From assembly GCA_016180925.1 (NCBI GenBank), contig JACPAH010000004.1, positions 1 through 35,774 of the forward strand: 35,774 bases of DNA. Reading direction: 5' to 3'. A program made the translations under genes and the position numbers. The notes below the pieces were generated by a model. The model saw only the letters and a list, made by a program, of their open reading frames with translations, did not search any database and had not been told where the DNA came from. Positions 24,015 through 30,982 of this stretch are shown here, piece by piece. The stretch comes from Candidatus Aenigmatarchaeota archaeon. Its GTDB lineage: Archaea > Aenigmatarchaeota > Aenigmatarchaeia > GW2011-AR5. The stretch's first letter is position 1. Each line of letters starts with the position of its first letter.

Positions 24015-25058
24015 ATGCTCAAGATATTGAACCAGCCGCAAGCCGAATGCAACGCCATACCAGACGGCTTCGTGGACGTTCCGGAAGAAATAAGTGATAA
24101 AATAGATGCAAAACTGGACTTCATGCGCGAAAAGACGACACAGATGGGATACCGCTTCGTGGGCAGGCACTCGGCGATAAAGGTCTGCAACTGGACGAAG
24201 GAGAGCATACGCGGGAAGAATGTATGCTACAAGAACAAGTTCTACGGCATAGAGAGCAACCAGTGCGTCCAGATGACCCCGGTCATGTTCTTCTGCAATT
24301 TCAACTGCCTGCACTGCTGGAGGAACTTCGACTACATGCTCCCAAGGAAGGAGGAGCAGTGGGACGAGCCCGTATCGGTCGTGAACGGCTGCATAGACGC
24401 GCAGAGGCAGGTGCTCCAGGGCTTCTGGGGAAACGAGAACGCGGATTTCAAGAAGCTGGAGGAAGCAATGATGCCGAAGCACTTTGCCATATCGCTTTCA
24501 GGCGAGCCGATGCTTTACCCTTACCTGCCCGGGATGATAGACGAAATCAAGTCCAGGGGCATGACTGCGTACCTGGTGAGCAACGGCACGGTGCCCGGGA
24601 TGACGGAGCGCCTGCTTGAGCACCAGCCGACCAACCTTTACATTTCCGTATATGGAACGACGCCCGAGATGTACAAGCGCACGGCCGTGCCCATGGTGAA
24701 GGGCTTCTGGGAGAACGTGCAGAAATCCCTCTCGCTGATAAAGGAATTCTCGTGCAACACCGTTTTCCGGCTGACGCTGACGAAAGGCCTGAACCTCAGG
24801 GACCCGGAGGGATATGCAAAACTCATAGAAAGCGCGATGCCGAAGTTCGTGGAAGTAAAAGCATTCATGGCCGTGGGCGGTTCCCGCCGCGTTCTTCAGT
24901 ATACCGACATGCCCCTTCACAGCGAGATGCAAGAATTTGCAAGAAAGATAGAGGAGAATTCATCATACAAAATAATAAATGAGAAGGCCGACAGCAGGGT
25001 CGTTCTCCTATCAAGAAAAGGCAAGCCCGCAGAAAATATTTCTACTTCTCCTCAATGA
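24015..25058 (+). CDS. taw1: tRNA-Phe 4-demethylwyosine synthase Taw1 (radical SAM)
   Basis: The 347-aa protein carries the radical-SAM cluster motif C-x3-C-x2-C in MFFCNFNCLHCWRNFDY. It also has Taw1/TYW1 hallmarks such as VGRHSAIKVCNWTKESI, a cysteine-containing upstream segment (CYKNKFYGI and NQCVQMTP) that can bind the second Fe-S cluster, and SLSGEPMLYPYLPG. It condenses N1-methylguanosine-37 of tRNA-Phe with two carbons of pyruvate to form the tricyclic 4-demethylwyosine. Length agrees with archaeal Taw1. Its 3' end overlaps the convergent trm56 by 17 nt. Together with Taw2 it shows that the wyosine pathway is present. Confidence 0.93.
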   Translation: MLKILNQPQAECNAIPDGFVDVPEEISDKIDAKLDFMREKTTQMGYRFVGRHSAIKVCNWTKESIRGKNVCYKNKFYGIESNQCVQMTPVMFFCNFNCLHCWRNFDYMLPRKEEQWDEPVSVVNGCIDAQRQVLQGFWGNENADFKKLEEAMMPKHFAISLSGEPMLYPYLPGMIDEIKSRGMTAYLVSNGTVPGMTERLLEHQPTNLYISVYGTTPEMYKRTAVPMVKGFWENVQKSLSLIKEFSCNTVFRLTLTKGLNLRDPEGYAKLIESAMPKFVEVKAFMAVGGSRRVLQYTDMPLHSEMQEFARKIEENSSYKIINEKADSRVVLLSRKGKPAENISTSPQ

Positions 25059-25548
25059 CCCTCTTCCCCTTCTCCTGGGGGACGATGCGCATCTTCGCAT
25101 TCCTGAACTTCTTCGGCCTGCAGCATTCGTTCAGGAAGACGGCGAGCGCGGCGACCTCGGAATGGGGCTGGTTCTCAATCGAAACGTTATAATCAGACAT
25201 CTGATATACTTCAGGCTGTACCTTCTCCCCGCCTATTATAATGAGCATTTTTTTGTGCTTCTTCATTTTTGACTTTTTCAGAGATACTCCATACATGGTC
25301 AAATGAGTAATTTTGTACCCTTTCTTCCTGTATTCCGCTATGCATTTCTTCCAGTTGGCTTCATAGCGGACGGAAAAAGGGCCTCCCCACCTCTGAACAG
25401 TCTCCTCTATGCCTTTCAGGAGGGACTCGTCGTGCTCCCCGCTGTAGATTATCTCGTCGGCTCCCAGCGCCCTTGCGACGAGGCCGCAATGGGTGGATAT
25501 GCGGGGGTCCCTGGCGAGCCTGTGCCCGAGCCTCAAAACAGACATCAT
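25042..25548 (-). CDS. trm56: tRNA (cytidine-56 2'-O)-methyltransferase Trm56
   Basis: The 168-aa SPOUT-class protein begins VLRLGHRLARDPRISTHCGLVARALGADE, a strongly conserved archaeal Trm56 start. The knotted C-terminal part has LTMYGVSL, MLIIIGGEKV and the SAM-binding SIENQPHSEVAALAVFL. It methylates the 2'-OH of C56 in the T-loop of tRNAs. The tRNA-Gln gene in this window has an intron only three bases after C56 in the same loop, so splicing and this methylation concern the same structure. Two adjacent ATGs start the frame. Normal length for the family is about 170-200 aa. Confidence 0.93.
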   Translation of the reverse strand: MMSVLRLGHRLARDPRISTHCGLVARALGADEIIYSGEHDESLLKGIEETVQRWGGPFSVRYEANWKKCIAEYRKKGYKITHLTMYGVSLKKSKMKKHKKMLIIIGGEKVQPEVYQMSDYNVSIENQPHSEVAALAVFLNECCRPKKFRNAKMRIVPQEKGKRVIEEK

Positions 25549-25650
25549 GCAATCACAATCTTTATCTCATCCGCGGACATTATAATAGACGAAACGATTC
25601 AAAAGCTTTAAAAGCATTTTGTTACTATTTAATAGTTAAAGGTTAACCCC

Positions 25651-27177
25651 ATGGCACAGAAAGAAGACGATGACATATTCATAGACAGAATACCACTCGA
25701 TGAACTTAAAGTAGGAGATGTACTCAGGGGGGTAACAGGAAAGGACGGGGTGGATAAAGAGGGAGATTTGAGGGATATGCGCTTCGGCGAAGACGCGACG
25801 CCCCTTGTTACGGCAAAGACTCCGGTTGTTGATGAAGATACATTAAAACAATATAAAAAGGACCTGCCGGGAAGGGCTCTCAACGACGAGTTCCCTTATC
25901 TTCTGGTTGCCAGAAAAAGAAGCCTGGGCAGGACGCCAAGAATTATAACCCCAGACGAATTTGCTTATCAGGTCCAGGCGGCGCAGAATAATATGTCTGA
26001 AACCGCCGCGAAATTATACAGGGACTATGCAGACGAACTATTCAGGCAGTCACAGAAACATCTTTTACAAATCGTTTCAAACGGGGCCCAGAGCCAGCGC
26101 GCCATGGAGGAAACAGATGCCTACAGGGCATTTGCTGACTTCGTCGACGGTGATATTAAAAAGGCTTCTGCGCGCGTCATGGAAATAATGACGCGTGTTG
26201 AAAGGCAGCATCTGCCTCTCTGGCCTATTCTAAAAACTTTTGTCGGTCCCGGAGATAGGTATAAGCATCTCGGAGAGGTCGCCACCGGCTCGGCAGCTTT
26301 CGGGACCAAGATCGGCATGAAGGACGACGAGCTGCAGAGAGCCGCTGTTTGCGGGGTGCTTCATGAAATAGGCAGTGTTGCGGCCTCTAGGGCAAAAGAT
26401 CCCAAGCATATGGAAAGACTGAGAAAATTATCACCCGTTCTAACCTACAAGATACTTCAGGGCCTGGACCAGGGCATAGCACTTGACACTTTTGCTTCCC
26501 AATTAAGATACGACGGAAGGGTGCCTACAGAAAAGAATGGACTGACTCAACACCCGTTTGTATACCCGTTCGACGGAAGATTCATCGTCGCCGGCCCGAG
26601 ATACATAGGCGGGGACAGGTTCAGGAAGGACTACCTCACATACCGCACAAATATAAGACCCATAAGCAGACCTGCATCTGTCGTCTCTTTTGTGGACAGG
26701 CTGCTGACAGAACATGATACGGAAAAACTTCTAGACAGGCTTGGCAGCGACCCGGATGTCGTCGACCCTGATATCTTATACCAGTTTGTCTCGCATACGG
26801 ATTACCTTCCGAAAGGGACAGTAGTTGAACTTCAGTCCACTGAGAGAACAAGACCAGGCGACAATCTGTCTGGATACCATGGAGTCGTGCTCGTAAGCGG
26901 CGGGAAATATCAGGAATATCATATCGCAGTTTTTTCGGACAATTACGGCGGGCCCCTGAGGGAAGACTTGACAGGGGGTGCCAAAGAAGTCAGGGAAACC
27001 CTTAGAGGAACCAGAAGAACTGCAGAAAGTCTGCCCAGATATGAAGATGGCCGCATAAAATATATAGTGGCGTCTGAAGGTATACCGAGAGGCGTCGATT
27101 GTACAAAGGTTGGCGTGGAGCCGCATCTTTACGGGATGTGGTTCGAGAAAATCGGGAGACTTCCGGGCAAACCATAA
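25651..27177 (+). CDS. Degenerate HD-GYP-like domain protein (508 aa)
   Basis: The middle region follows the HD-GYP layout. YKHLGEVATGSAAFGTKIGM (H206) corresponds to the first histidine helix, AAVCGVLHEIGSVA (H238-E239) to the HD motif, LRYDGRVPTEKNGL (about 285-298) to the GYP region and ASVVSFVDRLLTEH to the following helix. The HD pair reads H-E and the GYP motif is altered, so metal binding and c-di-GMP hydrolysis are doubtful. An N-terminal domain (about 14-100) resembles the one often found before HD-GYP domains; the C-terminal ~170 aa are unassigned. There is no signal or membrane segment. HD-GYP proteins are typical of bacteria, so this may be an old transfer. Function is unknown. 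Confidence 0.6.
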   Translation: MAQKEDDDIFIDRIPLDELKVGDVLRGVTGKDGVDKEGDLRDMRFGEDATPLVTAKTPVVDEDTLKQYKKDLPGRALNDEFPYLLVARKRSLGRTPRIITPDEFAYQVQAAQNNMSETAAKLYRDYADELFRQSQKHLLQIVSNGAQSQRAMEETDAYRAFADFVDGDIKKASARVMEIMTRVERQHLPLWPILKTFVGPGDRYKHLGEVATGSAAFGTKIGMKDDELQRAAVCGVLHEIGSVAASRAKDPKHMERLRKLSPVLTYKILQGLDQGIALDTFASQLRYDGRVPTEKNGLTQHPFVYPFDGRFIVAGPRYIGGDRFRKDYLTYRTNIRPISRPASVVSFVDRLLTEHDTEKLLDRLGSDPDVVDPDILYQFVSHTDYLPKGTVVELQSTERTRPGDNLSGYHGVVLVSGGKYQEYHIAVFSDNYGGPLREDLTGGAKEVRETLRGTRRTAESLPRYEDGRIKYIVASEGIPRGVDCTKVGVEPHLYGMWFEKIGRLPGKP

Positions 27178-27232
27178 AAGTAAATTTACGCCTCGTTCAC
27201 ATGCTTAAATCAATAGTTTCAGATTATTAATC

Positions 27233-27595
27233 ATGAAAAGCGATGGCAAGGGCCTGCCGTTTCTTAACGTTCTGAAATATCTACAATTAGGGAAGAGCGA
27301 GCTTAAGGTGTATGCGGCCCTTGCAAAAGGCCCCATGGGCATAAAGGAGCTGAAAAAAACCACGAACCTATCGGAACGCATGCTAAGGGCTTCCATAAGC
27401 AATCTCCTGAAAAAGGATTTCGTCAACAGGTCGGCTGTGGGCGGCGACAGGCTGAAATATGTCTACCAGGCTAACCAGCCGGTGAACGTACTGGATTTTC
27501 TGAGAAATAAAATGGCCAAAATCGAGGAGAACCGCCTCAGGTCGAAGGAAGAAATAATCAAGGGCATAAAATACTACGGCCCGAAGAGAAAATAG
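27233..27595 (+). CDS. Winged-helix transcriptional regulator (TrmB/MarR-like), 120 aa
   Basis: The protein contains a winged helix-turn-helix. LGKSELKVYAALAKGPMGIKEL is followed by TNLSERMLRASISNLLKKDFVNR (recognition helix about 55-68) and a wing in GGDRLKYVYQ. A C-terminal helix with many charges (KMAKIEENRLRSKEEI) may mediate dimerisation. It resembles the DNA-binding part of TrmB-family proteins without an effector domain. The TAG stop is formed by the last bases of the antisense tRNA-Gln gene, so the two genes share three base pairs. A TATA-like GCTTAAATC lies 22-30 nt upstream. Its targets are unknown. Confidence 0.8.
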   Translation: MKSDGKGLPFLNVLKYLQLGKSELKVYAALAKGPMGIKELKKTTNLSERMLRASISNLLKKDFVNRSAVGGDRLKYVYQANQPVNVLDFLRNKMAKIEENRLRSKEEIIKGIKYYGPKRK

Positions 27596-27606
27596 CCCCG
27601 CCAGGA

Positions 27607-27637
27607 AAATCGGCCTGCGAGCTTGGCTCGCAATGCT
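27607..27637 (-). other. T-loop intron of tRNA-Gln (position 59/60)
   Basis: The 31-nt insert forms a 7-bp hairpin (TGCGAGC/GCTCGCA, loop CAA) and a relaxed bulge-helix-bulge. The central helix UUCG/CGAU has one U-U mismatch. Removing it restores a perfect T stem and the consensus UUCGAAU loop. Confidence 0.85.
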
Positions 27638-27658
27638 TTCGAACCTGGGTCCGAAGCT

Positions 27659-27759
27659 CTCCTTAAACTTTCCATTTTGATTAAACCCATGGAAGAAGCT
27701 TATAGCTTCTTCGTGGTCCTGAAGAACTTTCGTTCTTCACGGATTTTCTGAAAAGTCTA
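27659..27759 (-). other. Anticodon-loop intron of tRNA-Gln (position 37/38)
   Basis: The 101-nt intron carries a 9-bp helix next to the splice bulges (AGACTTTTC with GGAAAGTTT, two G-U pairs). It also has two internal hairpins: GAAGAAC-GAAA-GTTCTTC, with a GNRA tetraloop on the transcribed strand, and GAAGAAGCT-ATA-AGCTTCTTC. No box C/D motifs were found. Confidence 0.85.
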
Positions 27760-27820
27760 CCAAAGGCTTCTATGCTTGCCGCTACACCACGGGGCTGTCC
27801 ATTATGAAATTCTATCGCGC

Positions 27821-27830
27821 TGTTTTAAAT
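27821..27830 (-). promoter_or_regulatory. TATA box of the tRNA-Gln gene
   Basis: Minus-strand ATTTAAAACA lies 25-34 nt upstream of the mature 5' end. Confidence 0.5.
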
Positions 27831-27897
27831 GCCTAAAAATCCTCAATTTTCCCGCTCAATTGCCGGCATTTCTACTACTGAATCTTGATTTCATATG

Positions 27898-27928
27898 TAT
27901 GCAAAAATATTGCATATGTTTAAATACA
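27898..27928 (+). promoter_or_regulatory. Hairpin and TATA box upstream of the Tat-exported protein gene
   Basis: TATGCAA/TTGCATA (27898-27904/27910-27916) is flanked by two CATATG hexamers and abuts the TATA-like GTTTAAATACA (27918-27928), which is 21-31 nt before the ATG at 27949. The inverted repeat is placed like an upstream regulator site. Confidence 0.45.
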
Positions 27929-27948
27929 TTCGTTTTCAATGGATATGA

Positions 27949-28488
27949 ATGGACAGAAGAGATTTCCTGGCAGGATTTGGGAGCTTAATATGTATTGCCG
28001 CTGCGAAGCCGTCAGAAGCATTGGGAGTTTTGGGCGGAAAAACGCCCGGAACCACGCCCGGTTTTTCATACAGGGTTGTCGACGGCGTGAAATTTACCGC
28101 GTATACCATAGATTGCGGCCCTGGAAGGGGCTATACAGCATCTGGAAGGCCGTATTCCGAGCTCAGGACGTACGCGGCAGACCCGGACTTCTATGACATG
28201 GGGACGACGATATACAACCCGTGGACCGACACCGAATCGGGGCAGTTCCGCGAGCTCCCGCCCGTCGTCAAAGAGTATATCCTGTCGGAAAAAAGACGCC
28301 ACAAAGCTGACGGGTTCGGAAAGATTCTAGACACCGGAAGCGCAATAAAAGGGCCCAGAATAGTTGATGTCCCGATAAACGACAGGACGGTGGCCCTGCA
28401 TTTCGGAAAAAGACACGGGCCGCTTTACGTCTTTGACAGGCCGTTTATCACTCCTTTAGAGCTTGACGAAACAGAGGTATATTCATGA
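27949..28488 (+). CDS. Tat-exported 3D-domain protein
   Basis: The 179-aa protein starts MDRRDFLAGFGSLICIAAA, a twin-arginine (RR-x-F-L) signal peptide with likely cleavage after PSEA near residue 24. The mature part resembles the 3D domain (double-psi beta-barrel, as in MltA C-termini and Stv/YuiC-like proteins). It shows YTASGRPYSELRTYAADP, DMGTTIYNP, and GFGKILDTGSAIKGPRIVDV with its conserved aspartates. In bacteria such domains bind or cleave glycan strands. An archaeon lacks murein, so the substrate here must differ. Two cysteines occur, one in the signal and one in IDCGPG. The following small gene overlaps it by four bases. Confidence 0.75.
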   Translation: MDRRDFLAGFGSLICIAAAKPSEALGVLGGKTPGTTPGFSYRVVDGVKFTAYTIDCGPGRGYTASGRPYSELRTYAADPDFYDMGTTIYNPWTDTESGQFRELPPVVKEYILSEKRRHKADGFGKILDTGSAIKGPRIVDVPINDRTVALHFGKRHGPLYVFDRPFITPLELDETEVYS

Positions 28489-28754
28489 ACTACAAACTAA
28501 GCCGGGAAACGGCAATGAAAGCGAGAGCGCGGTGGGGAGTCTATACCGGGAGTTTTTTCGGGGGATTTGGAGGATATCACCAGGTTCTTCAGGACCCTAT
28601 ACTCAATGACGTCTTCGGGCGCCAGCTAAAATACCCTAATTTTGCGAGAGCGAGGGAGGAATGGCTCCGATACAAAGAGTCTCGAGCAGAGCCTGCGGAC
28701 GTCCTGATGAATCCCGATATCGATGACTTTTTTCAGGGCATAGCAAAGGACTAA
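28485..28754 (+). CDS. Small hypothetical protein (89 aa) coupled to the 3D-domain gene
   Basis: The ATG overlaps the previous stop (ATGA), indicating translational coupling. The protein is soluble, basic to neutral, with an aromatic glycine-rich segment (YTGSFFGGFGGYHQ) and a charged C-terminal half (REEWLRYKESRAEPADVL) ending in IDDFFQGIAKD. No signal peptide, membrane segment or known motif is visible. It might be a cytoplasmic partner of the Tat substrate, but that is only a guess from position. Confidence 0.6.
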   Translation: MNYKLSRETAMKARARWGVYTGSFFGGFGGYHQVLQDPILNDVFGRQLKYPNFARAREEWLRYKESRAEPADVLMNPDIDDFFQGIAKD

Positions 28755-28790
28755 AATTACAGGTTTTAGAGAGGCTTCCGTAAATAGCCA

Positions 28791-28802
28791 GTTTTTAAAT
28801 TT
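28791..28802 (+). promoter_or_regulatory. TATA box of thrS
   Basis: GTTTTTAAATTT lies 21-32 nt before the ATG at 28823. Confidence 0.5.
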
Positions 28803-28822
28803 GCGTCAACACAGTTATCCTC

Positions 28823-30982
28823 ATGAAGATACTGCAGATGCACTGCAACTGGGTCGAATATGAGCCCCTTGAGAAAGAGATAAAACAGGCCGAAGACACC
28901 GAAAGGAAGAAATGCAGGCATACGGAGACGCTTCTCCTTCTTACAAGCGTCGAAACAGGCGACACGCCGGCTGTCGGCGGGGCCGCGATGGAGGAAATCA
29001 ACGGCTTTCTCCAGAAGATAGGGTGCAATTCTGTCACGATATATCCGTTTGCCCACATAAGCCAGAACCTTGCGAAGCCCGGCGAGGCCCTTGATGTGAT
29101 AAAGGCCATGGAAGAGAAAGCGAAGAGCCTCGGCATAACCACTTTCAGGGCGCCGTTCGGCTGGAACAAGAAGCTCGCCATGGACATAAAGGGGCATCCG
29201 CTGGCAGAGCAGTCAAAGTCATTCTCCTCGGCAGGCGCCGCACAGACAAGGAAGAAAGACCTTACGATACTCACGTACGAAGCCAAAAAACAGAAGGACA
29301 TCCTGTGGTATTCCGGCGCGATGCTGCTTGCGGCCGCCGTGAAAAGGCTTTATCCTGAAGTGAAGCTTGGCGGCGGAATGCCGGCAGACGAGGGATTCTA
29401 CTACGACTTCGACGGCAGGCATTTCTCCGACGACGACTTCGGGAAGATAGAGAAGGAGATGAACTCCATAATGAAGGGGGACGAGTTCTTCGAAAGGAAA
29501 TCGCTGCCAAAGGACAAAGCCAACAAGCTGTTCGACGGCGAGAAATACAAGCTGGAACTCATAGAAGAGACGGAAGGCAAAATCGCCATAATCAAGCTCG
29601 GCAGCTTCCACGACGTATCGAAAGGCGGCTTTGTCGAAAGAACCGGCAAGATAGGGGCAGTCAAGCTGACGAAGGTCGGCGGCGCGTTCTGGCTGGGCAG
29701 CTCAAAGAACGCGATGCTGCAGAGGATACATGGCATCGCGTTCGAGACGAAGAAGGAGATGCAGGAATACCTGGAAATGAGGAAGAAGGCTGAGGAGATA
29801 GACCACAGGAAGCTCGGCAGAGCCCTTGATTTGTTCAGTTTCCAGGAAGAGGCGCCTGGCATGGTGTTCATGCACCCGAAAGGCATGATAATAAGGAACA
29901 TGCTTCTGGATTTCTGGAGAGAGGAGCATAGAAGGCATGGCTACCAGGAAATAAACACGCCGATAATAATGAACAGGAGCCTGTGGGAGAAGAGCGGGCA
30001 CTGGGACCACTACAAGGAGAACATGTATTTCACCGACATCGACAACCAGGAATTCGCGGTGAAGCCGATGAACTGCCCCGGCGCTATCCTTACATACAAG
30101 ACGACCAACAGGAGCTACAAAGAGCTGCCGTTAAGGCTGGCAGAAATAGGGCTCGTCCACAGGCACGAGCTGTCCGGCGTGCTTTCCGGGCTCTTCAGGG
30201 TGCGCAGCTTCAACCAGGACGACGCCCATATCTTCGTGACGCAGGAACAGATAGAAGACGAAGTCTCAAAAGTCATCGAAATGATAGATTATTTCTACAA
30301 GACGTTCGGGTTCGAATACCATACGGAGCTTTCGACGAAGCCTGAGAACTCCATAGGGAGCGGCAACATGTGGGACAAGGCCGAAAGCATGCTGAAAAGC
30401 GTCCTTGACAAGAGAAAAATGAAGTACAAGCTGAACGAATGCGACGGCGCCTTCTACGGGCCGAAGATAGACTTCCACATAAAAGACGCGATAGGCCGGA
30501 CATGGCAGTGCGCCACGGTGCAGCTGGATTTATTCATGCCGGAGCGCTTCAACATGGAGTACGCAGGCCAGGACGGGAAGCTCCACAGGCCCGTCATAAT
30601 ACACAGGGTCCTTTACGGGGCAATAGAGCGCTTCATGGGAATACTCATAGAGCATTATGCAGGCGCGTTCCCGCTGTGGCTGGCGCCCCTGCAGGCGGCG
30701 GTGCTGCCCATAACGGACAACAACACAGAATATGCCGAAAGCGTAAGAAGCCTAATGGCGGAAGCAGGGCTGCGCGTCTCGCTGAACGACGACTCGAAGA
30801 CCCTGCAGTACAAGATACGCGAGGCCCAGCTGCAGAAAGTGCCCTACATGCTCATAGCCGGGGACAAGGAACAGCAGGCTGGAACAATAGCCGTCCGCAA
30901 CAGGGAAGGCAAGACCGCTTACGGCGTGAAAGCAGAGGCGTTCATAGAGCAGATGAAGAAAGAAATAGAGGAGAGAAAATAA
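28823..30982 (+). CDS. thrS: Hybrid threonyl-tRNA synthetase
   Basis: The 719-aa enzyme charges tRNA-Thr. Residues 1-~140 are the archaeal editing domain (DTD-like), with MKILQMHCNWVEYEP, YPFAHISQNLAKP and KGHPLAEQS. Residues ~160-335 match the bacterial second (SAD) domain, and ~336-610 a bacterial-type catalytic core with RVRSFNQDDAHIF and GPKIDFHIKDAIGR. Catalytic zinc ligands C418, H469 and H594 are intact. The anticodon domain starts near 620 (LAPLQAAVLPI). The four editing residues of the bacterial SAD (E. coli H73, H77, C182, H186) are replaced by Y163, M167, S266 and F270. The bacterial TGS domain is missing. Proofreading must rely on the archaeal N-domain. Confidence 0.93.
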   Translation: MKILQMHCNWVEYEPLEKEIKQAEDTERKKCRHTETLLLLTSVETGDTPAVGGAAMEEINGFLQKIGCNSVTIYPFAHISQNLAKPGEALDVIKAMEEKAKSLGITTFRAPFGWNKKLAMDIKGHPLAEQSKSFSSAGAAQTRKKDLTILTYEAKKQKDILWYSGAMLLAAAVKRLYPEVKLGGGMPADEGFYYDFDGRHFSDDDFGKIEKEMNSIMKGDEFFERKSLPKDKANKLFDGEKYKLELIEETEGKIAIIKLGSFHDVSKGGFVERTGKIGAVKLTKVGGAFWLGSSKNAMLQRIHGIAFETKKEMQEYLEMRKKAEEIDHRKLGRALDLFSFQEEAPGMVFMHPKGMIIRNMLLDFWREEHRRHGYQEINTPIIMNRSLWEKSGHWDHYKENMYFTDIDNQEFAVKPMNCPGAILTYKTTNRSYKELPLRLAEIGLVHRHELSGVLSGLFRVRSFNQDDAHIFVTQEQIEDEVSKVIEMIDYFYKTFGFEYHTELSTKPENSIGSGNMWDKAESMLKSVLDKRKMKYKLNECDGAFYGPKIDFHIKDAIGRTWQCATVQLDLFMPERFNMEYAGQDGKLHRPVIIHRVLYGAIERFMGILIEHYAGAFPLWLAPLQAAVLPITDNNTEYAESVRSLMAEAGLRVSLNDDSKTLQYKIREAQLQKVPYMLIAGDKEQQAGTIAVRNREGKTAYGVKAEAFIEQMKKEIEERK

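Larger units (their letters stand above)
27593..27796 (-). tRNA. tRNA-Gln (anticodon UUG) with two introns (37/38 and 59/60)
   Basis: Three exons on the minus strand (27760-27796, 27638-27658, 27593-27606) join to a 72-nt tRNA. Acceptor AGCCCCG/CGGGGCT, D arm GTGT/GCAT, anticodon stem GAAGC/GCTTC, loop CUUUGGA with UUG, T stem CCAGG/CCTGG and T loop UUCGAAU are all fully formed; the discriminator is A and CCA is not encoded. A1-U72 is the archaeal tRNA-Gln identity pair used by GatDE. Intron 1 (27659-27759, 101 nt) has a canonical bulge-helix-bulge: CTTT pairs with AAGG between the 3-nt bulges GG^T and AG^A. Intron 2 (27607-27637, 31 nt) splits the T loop, with bulges AA^A and TT^T and a TGCGAGC/GCTCGCA hairpin. 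Confidence 0.92.

Noticed and set aside
27659-27759. Box C/D guide RNA inside the tRNA intron
   Set aside because: No RUGAUGA or CUGA boxes in the intron on the transcribed strand.
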